64,000 nucleotides of DNA from Phyllobacteriaceae bacterium (GCA_024742765.1 JANSXT010000005.1:62001-126000), one strand, 5' to 3'; counted from the stretch's first letter, positions 17,596 through 26,890 are shown. The notes: generated from the sequence alone by a model not told the origin. Program-made: numbers and translations.

Positions 17596-18503
17596 TCCGC
17601 GGCCATGTCCTGTCGGCGTTCGACGAGCGCGGCGCGCGCCGACGGCAGGTCGCGAATGTGGGCAGCGAGCCGTTCGCGCGCCGCACCGAGATCGCCCTCC
17701 TCGATCGCGTCGAGCACCGCCAGATGCTCGCAAGCCGACGCCGCGATCCGTTCGGGCTCGACGAAGATGCGGTACTGGCGCAGGCGCCGCAGCGCGGTGT
17801 GCCGCCTGGCGACATCGAGCAGAAACGGATTGCCCGACCAGCGGGCGATCGCCTCGTGGAACCGCGCGTTGCGTTCGAAATTGGCGACCGACTGGCCCGG
17901 AACCTCGCGGCCGTCGAGCAGCATCTCCTGCTCGGCACGGATCTGGGCGAGTTCGCCCGGCGGCGCATGAAACCCCGGCTCGTCGAAGGCGGCCGGTTCC
18001 GTGGCGAGACGAAAACGGACGCTTGCCGCCGTCGCCGCGCGTCCGCTGAGCAGCGGCGCGAACCGATAACCGCCGCCGGGCCGGCGTTCCAGAACGCCTT
18101 CGGTCACGAAACGCGACAGGACGCGCTGGCTGAGCGCCCGGCTCGCATCATAGCGGCGCGCAAAGCCGGCCGCATCGAACTGCGCGTCGATATGGCCGTC
18201 GAGCCGGTCGTTGGCCACCCGCCAGTAAAGCGCCTCCTCCGCCGAGCCCAGTTCCTGCGGGTCGTAGACGCTGATATCGGCGAGGAACGCCCCACGGTTT
18301 TCGTCCCGCCGCACCGCACCGGCCTCGGCCAGAAGGCTCAGGGCGCGGACCACCGGGGTGCGCGACACACCCAGTTCCTCGGCCAGTGGCGCCGCGGCGA
18401 TGTGCGTGCCTTCGGGCAGGCCCCGCATGCGGGCGATTTCGACGATGCGTCCGGCCAGTCGCCGGTGCAGATCGCTGTACGCTGTTGTCATGAAGACAGT
18501 CAT
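17592..18503 (-). CDS. GntR/FadR-type regulator with apparent second winged helix
   Basis: DNA-binding regulator, 303 residues, much longer than the usual 220-250 for FCD-type GntR proteins. Residues about 9-76 form the canonical winged helix (LAEELGVSRTPVVRALSLL). Residues about 93-150 look like a second winged helix (FARRYDASRALSQRVLSRF, then VLERRPGGGYRF). Residues about 160-290 carry an FCD-like ligand domain (NARFHEAI, GNPFLLD, EHLAVLDAIEEGD). The start could be ATG 18503 or 18491; neither has a clear ribosome site. It is divergent from the C45 gene and coupled to the M20 gene. Confidence 0.83.
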   Translation of the reverse strand: MTVFMTTAYSDLHRRLAGRIVEIARMRGLPEGTHIAAAPLAEELGVSRTPVVRALSLLAEAGAVRRDENRGAFLADISVYDPQELGSAEEALYWRVANDRLDGHIDAQFDAAGFARRYDASRALSQRVLSRFVTEGVLERRPGGGYRFAPLLSGRAATAASVRFRLATEPAAFDEPGFHAPPGELAQIRAEQEMLLDGREVPGQSVANFERNARFHEAIARWSGNPFLLDVARRHTALRRLRQYRIFVEPERIAASACEHLAVLDAIEEGDLGAARERLAAHIRDLPSARAALVERRQDMAAE

Positions 18504-18572
18504 AGCAACTCGCGCGGCGGTTTGTAGAGCCCTGTCGATCCGCCGGCATCCTCCGCTCGGCGCAAAACAGAG

Positions 18573-18600
18573 ATTGACTCGAATACGCATCCAGTACAAT
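18573..18600 (+). promoter_or_regulatory. Candidate promoter/operator of the C45 gene
   Basis: TTGACT (18574-18579) and TACAAT (18595-18600) are spaced by 15 bases. The same stretch holds an imperfect inverted repeat, ATTGACT and AGTACAAT, that could bind the divergent GntR protein. The -10 is only 10 bases from ATG 18611, so the transcript would be almost leaderless. The short spacer weakens the promoter call. Confidence 0.4.
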
Positions 18601-18610
18601 CTTGATCGTC

Positions 18611-19738
18611 ATGCACGCTCCCTTTCCCCTTGTCCGCATCGAAGGTTCGCCGCGAGATCGGGGCCTGGCGTATGGGCGCGCCGCCGCGGAGCGCATCGCC
18701 GCCGGCGAGACGCTCTATCGTGAAGCAATGGGCCGCCGCGGGTTCGACTGGTCGGAGGTGCGCCGGCTGGCTGCCGAGTTCCGGCCATCGATCGAGGCGA
18801 CCGATGCCGATTGCATGATCGAGATCGACGCGATCGCCGAAGGGGCGGGGATCGATGTCGAAACGGTGATCGTCATCAATGCGCGCTCGGAGATTTTCAA
18901 CGGACGGACGCCGCATGCGGGCGCGCTGGAAGGCGGGTGCACGTCCGGGCTGGCCCTTTCCCATGCGACCGCGGAAGGCCGGCTTCTGCATGCGCAGAAC
19001 TGGGATTTCAACGCCGCCTGCATCGGCTCGTCGATCGTCCTGCATCTGACCGATGAGGCCGGGCACGGCGTTCTCACCTTCGTCGAGGCCGGCGGATTGG
19101 CGCGCTCGGGCCTGAACTCGTCGGGCATCGCGATCACCGCCAACAATCTGGAAAGCGACCAGGATGCTGGGCGGACAGGCATGCCGCTGTCGATGATCAG
19201 GCGACGGGCGCTGATGGCGCGGACCTTTGCCGAGGCCGTCGGTGCGATCACCTCGGCCCCCAGAGCGGTGTCCAACAATATGACGCTGTCCCATGCCGGC
19301 GGCGATATGGCGATCAATCTGGAGACGACGCCGGACGATGTGTTCGTGCTCTATCCTGAAGACAATGGCCTGTTTGCCCACGCCAACCACTTCAATGCGC
19401 CTGAAGCGCGGGTGCGGCTGCGCGACGGCGCGCTGAACGGGCGCACGCCTTGCACGCTCTATCGCGACAAACGCGTCATGCACCATCTTGCCGCAGACGC
19501 GCCCAATGTGACCCGCTCCACATTCGAACGCGCGCTCGCCGACGATTTTGGCCATCCGTTTGCCGTATGCCGACCGCCTGTCCGGTCCCGTTCAGGCCAT
19601 CTGAGCACGACCGTTGCGAGCGTGATTTTCGACGCAGCGGCCGGCGCGCTGCATGTGCGCCCGGCGCCCTGGGATGAGCAGACCCGATGGGCCACGCATC
19701 GCCTCGACGGCGCGGCGGCGCGGGTCGCGGCGCAATAG
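18611..19738 (+). CDS. C45 family autoproteolytic acyltransferase/hydrolase
   Basis: Member of the acyl-CoA:6-aminopenicillanate acyltransferase-like family (peptidase C45, Ntn hydrolase), 375 residues. These are made as proenzymes that cleave before a Cys which becomes the N-terminal nucleophile; here Cys110 in LEGGCTSGLAL fits, followed by LLHAQNWDF and SNNMTLSHAGG. Family members hydrolyse or transfer acyl groups on amides. The start is ATG 18611; the TTG nine bases earlier has no ribosome site either. The neighbours (M20 amidase, Dpp-type importer) support amide or acyl-peptide turnover. No signal peptide, so it acts in the cytoplasm. Confidence 0.85.
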   Translation: MHAPFPLVRIEGSPRDRGLAYGRAAAERIAAGETLYREAMGRRGFDWSEVRRLAAEFRPSIEATDADCMIEIDAIAEGAGIDVETVIVINARSEIFNGRTPHAGALEGGCTSGLALSHATAEGRLLHAQNWDFNAACIGSSIVLHLTDEAGHGVLTFVEAGGLARSGLNSSGIAITANNLESDQDAGRTGMPLSMIRRRALMARTFAEAVGAITSAPRAVSNNMTLSHAGGDMAINLETTPDDVFVLYPEDNGLFAHANHFNAPEARVRLRDGALNGRTPCTLYRDKRVMHHLAADAPNVTRSTFERALADDFGHPFAVCRPPVRSRSGHLSTTVASVIFDAAAGALHVRPAPWDEQTRWATHRLDGAAARVAAQ

Positions 19739-19791
19739 CTTCTGGTCCGCAAGAGATGATGCCTCACCAAAACCAAGCAGGGAGAATTCAC

Positions 19792-21318
19792 ATGAAGCTC
19801 GTCGCCACCGTCGCGCTTGCGACCTCAGCATTGATCGCGCTGCCGTCCATCGCCGCCGCAGAATCGGTTCTGCGTGTCGCCAGCACGAGCGACATGACAT
19901 CGGACAATCCCGGCGTCGACCGGTCGGGCTTTTCGGACACTGTTCATCTCAACATCGTTGAGGGCCTGGTCGGCTACAAGGATGATCTGTCGATCGGCCC
20001 CGTCCTGGCAGACGAGATCCAGGTGTCCGAAGACGGGCTGACCTACACATTCCCGCTCCGCCAAGGCGTTCTGTTCCACAATGGCGAGACGATGACGGCC
20101 GAACATGTGCTCGCCTCATGGGAACGTCTGATGGAAGAAGAGACGGGCTGGCGGTGCCGCGACCGGTTCGATGGATCGGGCCGCCTTGAGGTCACAAGCG
20201 TCGAAGCGCCGGACGAGGCGACGGTCGTCTTCACCATCTCCGAACCTTCGCCGCTCTTCTTGAAGGACATGGCGCGGTTTGACTGCGGCGCTACGGCGAT
20301 CCAGCATCCCGACGCCTGGGCCGATGGTTGGCAGGGCCCGATCGGCACCGGCCCGTTCCGCTTCGTTGAATGGCGGCCGGGCGAGCGGATCGTGCTCGAG
20401 AAGTTCGACGATTATGTCGCCGACGAGGGCCCGCGCGACGGCATGACCGGCGACAAGACGCCCATGGTCGACCGCATTTTGATCACCATCGTGCCGGATG
20501 CGGCTTCGGCCAAGGCGGCGATGCGTGCCGGCGAAGTCGACCTTTTGGACATTTCAACCTCCGATGCCGACGAGATGCGCGAAGCGGGCTTTGATGTGCT
20601 GATCCAGCCGACGCCCGCTTGGGGCACGTTCCTGATCTCGCGCCATTCCGAGCGGATGGCCAACCCGGCCCTGCGCCAGGCGATGGCCAAGGCGCTCGAC
20701 ATGGATCAGTTGGCGGAACTGATGGGCTATGAGGCACACAATGCCTCGCCGATCCCGCCGATCAGCAGTTTTTACACCGACGGACAAGACCGCACGTACG
20801 GCTATGATGTGGACGCGGCAAAGGCGCTTCTGGAAGAGGCGGGCTATGACGGTACGCCAATCCGGCTGATTACTTCACGCCGGTCGGCGACGATGTTCGA
20901 CCAGGCGGTCGTGGCGCAGGCCATGTGGCGGCAGGCCGGCATCGAAACCGAGATCGAGGTCCTGGAATGGGGCACCCAGCTCGATCTCTACCGGTCGGGC
21001 GAATATGACGTGATGTCCTTCGGCTTCTCGGCGCGGCTCGATCCGGCATTGAGCTGGGACATGTTCTCGGGCGAGCAGCAGCGCAAGGTCTGGGCCGATC
21101 CGGCAGCGCTTGAAAAGATCGGCATGCTGATGACCGAGACCGATCCGGACGCGCGCGCTGCCATCTCCGACGAATTGATGGGCAAGTTCCTTGAACAGGT
21201 GCCGGCGATCGGGCTCTACAGCCAGCCCACCGCCATTGCGCTATCGGACCGTGTCGAAGGGTTCGAACTGTGGCCGGGCGGGCGCCTGCGCTTCTGGCAG
21301 ACATCCGTGAGCGAATAA
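19792..21318 (+). CDS. Peptide-type ABC importer substrate-binding protein (family 5)
   Basis: Periplasmic receptor of a dipeptide/nickel-type importer, 508 residues. The signal peptide MKLVATVALATSALIALPSIAAA is cleaved before ESVLRVAS. Family-5 landmarks: VHLNIVEGLVGY, then LTYTFPLRQGVLFHNGETMTAEHVLASWERL. AGGGAG precedes ATG 19792. It heads the dpp-like operon, 53 bases after the C45 gene. The family binds peptides but also sugars, opines and amides, so the ligand is inferred only from the amidase neighbours. Confidence 0.92.
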   Translation: MKLVATVALATSALIALPSIAAAESVLRVASTSDMTSDNPGVDRSGFSDTVHLNIVEGLVGYKDDLSIGPVLADEIQVSEDGLTYTFPLRQGVLFHNGETMTAEHVLASWERLMEEETGWRCRDRFDGSGRLEVTSVEAPDEATVVFTISEPSPLFLKDMARFDCGATAIQHPDAWADGWQGPIGTGPFRFVEWRPGERIVLEKFDDYVADEGPRDGMTGDKTPMVDRILITIVPDAASAKAAMRAGEVDLLDISTSDADEMREAGFDVLIQPTPAWGTFLISRHSERMANPALRQAMAKALDMDQLAELMGYEAHNASPIPPISSFYTDGQDRTYGYDVDAAKALLEEAGYDGTPIRLITSRRSATMFDQAVVAQAMWRQAGIETEIEVLEWGTQLDLYRSGEYDVMSFGFSARLDPALSWDMFSGEQQRKVWADPAALEKIGMLMTETDPDARAAISDELMGKFLEQVPAIGLYSQPTAIALSDRVEGFELWPGGRLRFWQTSVSE

Positions 21319-21344
21319 GACCCGGCTGAAAGAGGCCGCCACCC

Positions 21345-22286
21345 ATGTGGGCTCATGTGGCACGGCGAACAGCGATGATGGTGCCGACCCTTCTGGTCGT
21401 CTCCATCATCGTCTTTGCCCTGATCCGGGCGATCCCCGGCGATCCCGCCGAGATCATGCTCAACGATCTGGACAGCGACGCCGCCGTCGCCGCCATGCGC
21501 ACCGAACTGGGCCTCGATCGGCCCATTCCGGTCCAATACGCCATCTGGATCGGCAATGTGCTGACCGGCGATCTGGGCACCTCGATCCGAACCGGCCAAC
21601 CGGTGGCCGAGGCATTGTTCGACAGGCTGGGCGTTACCGCGACGATCACCGCGCTTGCCATTGGCGTCGCCGTTCTTTTGGCCATTCCGGCCGGCCTGAT
21701 CGCAGCGTGGAAACAGGACACGTTTACCGACGCGGCGATCATCGGCGTGTCGATCCTGTTTTTATCCCTGCCCAGCTTCTGGCTCGGCCTGATGATGATC
21801 TGGCTGTTTGCGATCACGCTGGGCTGGCTGCCGGCGATCGGCTTCGTCTCGATATCGGAGGACTTTGTCGGCGGCCTGCGCTATCTGATCATGCCGGTGG
21901 CGACGCTCGCGCTGGTCGAGATGGCGGTCGTAGCGCGGATGATGCGGGCGCAGACGCTTGAAGTGCTGCGGCTCGATTATGTCACCCACGCCCGCGCCAA
22001 GGGTCTGCCCGAATCGCTGGTGCTGACCCGGCATGTGGCGCGCAACGCCTTGGGGCCTGCGGTCACCGTGATCGGGCTGATCCTTGGCGGTCTGCTCGGC
22101 GGCGCGTCGGTGACCGAGACGGTGTTCTCGATCCCCGGCATCGGCCGTCTTCTGGTCGATGCGATCTATGCCCGCGACTATCCGGTTCTGCAGGGCTGCC
22201 TGCTGCTGATCGCGTTCATCTATGTGTGCGTGAACCTGCTGGTCGATCTGGCCTATGCCGTTCTTGATCCGAGGGTGCGCCTGTGA
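21345..22286 (+). CDS. Peptide-type ABC importer permease (DppB type)
   Basis: Inner-membrane permease, 313 residues. Typical start WAHVARRTAMMVPTLLVVSIIVFALIRAIPGDPAEIM and the ATPase-contact region RAKGLPESLVLTRHVARNAL. Its stop overlaps the next permease start as ATGA-type coupling (GTGACGC region). It forms the channel with the DppC-type protein downstream. Confidence 0.93.
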   Translation: MWAHVARRTAMMVPTLLVVSIIVFALIRAIPGDPAEIMLNDLDSDAAVAAMRTELGLDRPIPVQYAIWIGNVLTGDLGTSIRTGQPVAEALFDRLGVTATITALAIGVAVLLAIPAGLIAAWKQDTFTDAAIIGVSILFLSLPSFWLGLMMIWLFAITLGWLPAIGFVSISEDFVGGLRYLIMPVATLALVEMAVVARMMRAQTLEVLRLDYVTHARAKGLPESLVLTRHVARNALGPAVTVIGLILGGLLGGASVTETVFSIPGIGRLLVDAIYARDYPVLQGCLLLIAFIYVCVNLLVDLAYAVLDPRVRL

Positions 22287-23167
22287 CGCTTGAAGCCCAG
22301 ACGCCGAGCGCTGTCCGGCCGGCGCGCCCGCGCAGACCCTGGTTCCTGCGCCAGATCAATGGCACGGTGGGCGCAGCTTTGCTGGCCGTCGTCCTGATCG
22401 GCGCGCTGATGGGCTATGTCTGGGTGCCTTACGATCCGGTCGAGCCGAACTTTCTCAAACGCTTCGAAGCACCGTCCCTGGCGCATCTGATGGGCACGGA
22501 CCAATGGGGACGCGACGTGTTCTCGCGCATTCTGGCGGGCGCGCGTGCATCCGTGACGGTGGCGCTTGCCACGGTCGCGCTGGCCGTCAGCGTCGGCACC
22601 ATCGTTGGCGGGCTTTCGGGCTATTTCGGCGGATGGGCCGACCGGTTCGTCATGCTCTTGACCGATGCGCTTCTGGCTTTTCCGGGGCTGCTTCTGGCGC
22701 TGGCGGTGATGGCCGTTGCCGGGCCGTCACAACTGGGCGTGATCGTCGCGCTCGGCCTGTCCTATGCGCCATCGGTCCTCAGGCTGGTGCGCGGCACGGT
22801 GCTGTCGGTGCGCGAGCGCGAGTTCGTGGAAGCCTCCCGTGCGGTGGGCGATCCCGCGCTTTACACACTGTTTCGCCATGTTCTGCCCAACTGCACCGCC
22901 CCGCTCATCGTGATGGGCACGGCCCTTTTCGGGTCTGCGCTGCTGGCCGAAAGCGCGCTGAGCTTTCTGGGTCTTGGCATCCCGCCGCCGGCGCCGACCT
23001 GGGGCAACATGCTGGCCGAATCGCGCGGCGATTTCGTCACCGCGCCGTGGCTGGCCCTGTTTCCGGGCCTTGCGATCTCGATTGCGCTTCTGGGCATCAA
23101 CGTTTTCGGCGATGCGCTGCGCGACCGCCTCGACCCGCGCATGCGCGGACTGGATGTGCGGCCATGA
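22283..23167 (+). CDS. Peptide-type ABC importer permease (DppC type)
   Basis: Second membrane subunit, 294 residues. The short cytoplasmic N-terminus is followed by one helix and the DppC landmark HLMGTDQWGRDVFSRILAGAR, then FVEASRAVG at the ATPase-contact loop and ESALSFLGLGIPPPAPTWG near the end. The start at 22283 is GTG and overlaps the upstream stop. Its own stop overlaps the ATPase start as ATGA. Confidence 0.93.
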   Translation: MTLEAQTPSAVRPARPRRPWFLRQINGTVGAALLAVVLIGALMGYVWVPYDPVEPNFLKRFEAPSLAHLMGTDQWGRDVFSRILAGARASVTVALATVALAVSVGTIVGGLSGYFGGWADRFVMLLTDALLAFPGLLLALAVMAVAGPSQLGVIVALGLSYAPSVLRLVRGTVLSVREREFVEASRAVGDPALYTLFRHVLPNCTAPLIVMGTALFGSALLAESALSFLGLGIPPPAPTWGNMLAESRGDFVTAPWLALFPGLAISIALLGINVFGDALRDRLDPRMRGLDVRP

Positions 23168-24741
23168 CGCTCGTGTCCGTGGAGGGATTGACGATTGCGT
23201 TCGACACGCCGGACGGGCCGCGCCGCGTCGTGGACGATGTGTCTTTTTCCATGCCGGCGAGGGGACGCCTTGGCCTGATCGGCGAAAGCGGCTCGGGCAA
23301 GACGATGATCGGCCGGGCCATCCTCAACCTCCTGCCCCCCGGCGCGCGCGTCGCCGGCGGGCGCATCCTGTTCGATGGCCAAGATATTTTGACCCTCGAT
23401 CCGCCGGCGATGCGCGCGGTGCGGGGCCGCCGCATCGGCATGGTCTTCCAGGAACCGATGACCTCGCTCAACCCCTCGCTCACCGTCGGCCGGCAAATGA
23501 CCGAGGGGCCGATGCATCAGCAGGGCCTGACGCGGGCCGATGCCGAACGCGCCGCGCGCGAGATGCTCGAACGCGTGCAATTGCGCGATCCGGCCGGCGC
23601 GCTTTCACGCCATCCGCACGAATTTTCCGGCGGCATGCGCCAGCGCATCATGCTGGCGTCCGTCCTGATGATGCGGCCGGCCCTGTTGATCGCCGACGAG
23701 CCGACGACGGCGCTCGACGCCGTGATCCAGAAAGACGTCATGGATCTGATGTCGCGGCTGGTCGAGGAGGAGGGCACTGCGCTGATTCTCGTCAGCCACG
23801 ATCTGCCGCTTGTCGCCCAGCACACCAACGAAGCGGTGATCTTGCAGTCGGGCCGCGCCGTCGAGACAGGCAAGACCGGACAGATCCTGACCGCGCCGCG
23901 GCATCCCTACACCAAACGTCTGGTCGATGCCTTGCCGGTTCCACGCAAGGGACGGGGCGCGACCACACCGCCCGCCGTCGAAGGCCGGGGCGTGCGCGTC
24001 GTCTTCGAGGGTCGGCGCAAGCTGCCCTGGTCGCGACCGGCGCCCGTGGTCGCGGTCGATGATGTCGATATCGAGATCAGGGAAGGGGAGATCGTCGGCC
24101 TTGTCGGGGAAAGCGGTTCGGGCAAGACGACGCTCGGACGCGCGCTGGTCGGTCTGGCGCCGATGAATTCCGGACAGGTCCATCTCGATGGCGCGCCCCG
24201 GCCGTCCGATTTCCGCCGGCGCATGCAGATCGTCTTCCAGGACCCTTATGCCAGTCTGGACCCGCGCATGACGGTGGCGCGGATCGTCTCGGCCGGTTTG
24301 CGCCGGTTCGGCCCGAAAGGGTCCGAAGGCGAAAAGCGGCTGCGCGACATACTCGACGGCGTGCAGCTCCCGCTCGATGTCTATGGCGCCCGGCTGCCGC
24401 ACGAATTGTCGGGCGGACAGCGCCAGCGCGTTTGCATCGCCCGTGCCCTTGTCACGCATCCGCGCTTCGTCGTGGCCGACGAGCCGGTCTCGGCGCTTGA
24501 CCTGACCGTGCAGAAGGAGGTGCTGACGCTGCTTGCCGACCTGCGCGAGCGGCTGGGGTTCTCCTGCCTGTTCGTTAGCCACGACATGGGCGTGATCGAG
24601 GCGCTTGCCGATCGCGCCGTGGTGATGAAGGACGGGCGCGTGGTCGAACGGGCCGATTGCGCCGATCTCTTTGCGGCGCCAAGCCACGCCTACACACGCC
24701 GGTTGCTGGACGCGGTGCCAAAGGTGGTTGCGGGAAGCTGA
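23164..24741 (+). CDS. Peptide-type ABC importer ATPase, DppD-DppF fusion
   Basis: A single 525-residue chain carrying both ATPase domains that are separate genes in the dpp-like operon at 55350-57432. Domain 1 (about 1-250): Walker A GESGSGKT, signature FSGGMRQRI, Walker [14 protein letters not shown]. Domain 2 (about 270-520): GESGSGKTT, LSGGQRQRV, FVVADEPVSALDL. The usual Cys-rich DppD C-terminal segment is missing at the junction. ATG 23164 overlaps the permease stop. It is the last gene of the operon, with 22 bases to a convergent gene. Confidence 0.93.
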   Translation: MTLVSVEGLTIAFDTPDGPRRVVDDVSFSMPARGRLGLIGESGSGKTMIGRAILNLLPPGARVAGGRILFDGQDILTLDPPAMRAVRGRRIGMVFQEPMTSLNPSLTVGRQMTEGPMHQQGLTRADAERAAREMLERVQLRDPAGALSRHPHEFSGGMRQRIMLASVLMMRPALLIADEPTTALDAVIQKDVMDLMSRLVEEEGTALILVSHDLPLVAQHTNEAVILQSGRAVETGKTGQILTAPRHPYTKRLVDALPVPRKGRGATTPPAVEGRGVRVVFEGRRKLPWSRPAPVVAVDDVDIEIREGEIVGLVGESGSGKTTLGRALVGLAPMNSGQVHLDGAPRPSDFRRRMQIVFQDPYASLDPRMTVARIVSAGLRRFGPKGSEGEKRLRDILDGVQLPLDVYGARLPHELSGGQRQRVCIARALVTHPRFVVADEPVSALDLTVQKEVLTLLADLRERLGFSCLFVSHDMGVIEALADRAVVMKDGRVVERADCADLFAAPSHAYTRRLLDAVPKVVAGS

Positions 24742-24763
24742 GACTTAACTGACGCGCACCGGT

Positions 24764-25177
24764 TCAGCCGGCGTCCGCTTCCTCGTCGAGCTCGGCGAAG
24801 ACCGTTTGGGCCGATCGCATGGCATCGAGCGAGGCGGGGACCCCGCAATAGATCGCGCCCTGCAGGATGATTTCCACCACCTCCTCCCGCGTCAGCCCGT
24901 TGTTGAGGGCGCCGCGCACATGGAGCCTGAATTCGGCCGATCGGTTGAGGGCCATCGTCATGCCGAGGTTCAGAACACTGCGCATGCGACGCTCGAGGCC
25001 CGGCCGACCCCAGATCTCGCCCCAGCACCATTCGGTGATCAGCTTCTGCAGCGGCGCGGAGACATCGTCGGCGGCCGCAATCGACCGGTCGACATAAGCG
25101 TCGCCGAGCACCTCGCGGCGAATCTGCAAGCCCTTGTCGAACTGCTCTCCCTGAAACTCGGGGCGATTGTTGGTCAT
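24764..25177 (-). CDS. Carboxymuconolactone decarboxylase family protein
   Basis: 137-residue all-helical CMD-family protein, closest in pattern to gamma-carboxymuconolactone decarboxylases (WCWGEIWGRPGLERRMRSVLNLGM, then RAALNNGLTREEVVEIILQGAIYCGVPA-like block). It lacks the CxxC of AhpD-type peroxidases. GGAGG precedes ATG 25177 by nine bases. It lies 94 bases downstream of the pyridoxine oxidase gene on the same strand, so it may be in the B6 regulon, but no step of the B6 pathway is known to need it and it could belong to other aromatic catabolism. Confidence 0.82.
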   Translation of the reverse strand: MTNNRPEFQGEQFDKGLQIRREVLGDAYVDRSIAAADDVSAPLQKLITEWCWGEIWGRPGLERRMRSVLNLGMTMALNRSAEFRLHVRGALNNGLTREEVVEIILQGAIYCGVPASLDAMRSAQTVFAELDEEADAG

Positions 25178-25271
25178 GTCGTGTGTCCTCCGTTGTGGTC
25201 TTGTCGAAAAGAGCTGTGCCGGCCCATCCCGACGCGAGCATAGCCGCCGCGATGAGCGCCGTGTGTGACGA

Positions 25272-26828
25272 TCAATCCCCTGCGTTGGCCGAACGCGCGA
25301 AGGTCTCGGCAATTGCCAGAACGGCGGCATGGATTGGCCCCGCGGTGAGGCTTGGAATGACCGAGGCGTCCACCACGAAGAGATTGTCGAGCGATTTGAG
25401 CCGGAGATCCGCATCGACGACGGCCGTCGCGTCCTTGCCCATTCTGCAGGTGCCGCACGGGTGATGATGGGTGATGACCGCGTTCTGGATGAACGCATCG
25501 ATTTCGGACGGGCTGGTCAAGGGGCCGGGAAGCAGTTCGCGCTCACGCCACTCGGCCAGCTCTTTCCGATGACCGATCGTTCGTGCGGCTTCAAGGGCCT
25601 GTCGAAACAGGCCGCGGTCATGGTCCGTCTGCAGATAGGCCGGATCGATGACCAAAGGATCGCTCGGTTCCGGTCCCGTGATCCGCAGGCTTCCGCGGCT
25701 CGTCTGATGGGTGACGCCAAACAGCAGCGAATAGGCGCTGCCGGCCTCGGGCGCCTGGAAACGTTCGGACACGATGGGCGCGACGCCGCACCCGACGACG
25801 ATGTCGGGCCGTCCGCTAGCGGTGAAGTCTCCGGCCCGCATGTAGGCCATCGATTCGGAATGCTGGAGGCGAGACGGAGGCAGGGCATTTTTTGTCGCGT
25901 AGAGGTTGCCGGCGCCCAAGAGATGGTCCTGCAGGTTGCGGCCGACATCGGGCATGTCGATGCGGCATCCAACGCCCGCTGCGGCGAGCCATTCCTGCGG
26001 CCCGATGCCCGAGCGCATCAGCAGTGCCGGACTTTCCAGCGCGCCTGCACTCAGCACCACCTGTTCGGCGTGCGCCTTGACCGTGCGGCCGGAACCGGCA
26101 AGCGCGACACCGCGAACTTTGCTGCCATCGAAGATGAGCTGTCGCGCCAGCAGGCCGGTGACAATCGTCAGATTTTTGCGGTTGCGAACCGCTGGCGTCA
26201 GCCACGCATCGGCCGTGGTCACTCGCTGGCCGTCGCGGATGTTCAGCGCGTTCGGCGTAACGCCGACCATCTCCCCGTCATTGTGGCTTTTGAGGCGGGG
26301 CAGACCAAGCGAAGCGCCTGCCTCGATAAAGGCGCGCGTCAGCGCACTGACCTCTTCATGCGGCATGTAGACGGGCATTGGTCCGGTCTGCCGATGCGCG
26401 TCGTCCCCGTCCGGAAGGCGGTTTTCGATGGCCTGAAAGGCGGGCTGCAATTCATCCCAACTCCAACGCGGATCGCCGGTTGCATCGACCCAGGCCTGAT
26501 AGTCCCGGGGGTGACCGCGCATGTACCCCATCGCATGCAGGCAGCTCGAACCGCCGATGACCCGACCGCGGGCCCAATGATGGATCCGGCCAGCCGTTCC
26601 GACTTGTGGTTCAGTTCGATAGTCCCAATCATAGCTGCGGCCCTGCAGTGCGGGCCAAGCGGCGGGCCGCCAGATGTCCGGGTCGGATGCCTCCTGGCCG
26701 GCTTCGATCAGGAGCACGTTACGGCTCGGGTCTTCGCTCAGCCGCGCCGCGAGAAGTGTGCCCGCCGAGCCGCCGCCAATGATGGCGACGTCGGCGGCAA
26801 GGCTGGCTTCGTCAATGTCGATGTTCAT
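25272..26828 (-). CDS. Pyridoxine 4-oxidase (GMC family)
   Basis: FAD enzyme that oxidises pyridoxine to pyridoxal, with oxygen giving hydrogen peroxide; first step of vitamin B6 degradation from pyridoxine. 518 residues, cytoplasmic. FAD motif IIGGGSAGTLLAARL near residue 15, GMC signature ARGRVIGGSSCLHAMGYMRG, and active-site block ITHHHPCGTCRMG. The second catalytic position reads TAGPIHAAVL with Pro where most GMC enzymes have Asn or His, a feature I recall for the M. loti pyridoxine oxidase, to which the whole sequence is very similar. GGAG precedes ATG 26828. It lies downstream of a GntR gene and opposite the rest of the pathway. Confidence 0.88.
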   Translation of the reverse strand: MNIDIDEASLAADVAIIGGGSAGTLLAARLSEDPSRNVLLIEAGQEASDPDIWRPAAWPALQGRSYDWDYRTEPQVGTAGRIHHWARGRVIGGSSCLHAMGYMRGHPRDYQAWVDATGDPRWSWDELQPAFQAIENRLPDGDDAHRQTGPMPVYMPHEEVSALTRAFIEAGASLGLPRLKSHNDGEMVGVTPNALNIRDGQRVTTADAWLTPAVRNRKNLTIVTGLLARQLIFDGSKVRGVALAGSGRTVKAHAEQVVLSAGALESPALLMRSGIGPQEWLAAAGVGCRIDMPDVGRNLQDHLLGAGNLYATKNALPPSRLQHSESMAYMRAGDFTASGRPDIVVGCGVAPIVSERFQAPEAGSAYSLLFGVTHQTSRGSLRITGPEPSDPLVIDPAYLQTDHDRGLFRQALEAARTIGHRKELAEWRERELLPGPLTSPSEIDAFIQNAVITHHHPCGTCRMGKDATAVVDADLRLKSLDNLFVVDASVIPSLTAGPIHAAVLAIAETFARSANAGD

Positions 26829-26890
26829 GGCCTCTCCGTTTGTGCGCAAGGACCCTGCATCGCCGTTTCCGGGATCGATCAATCACATCA

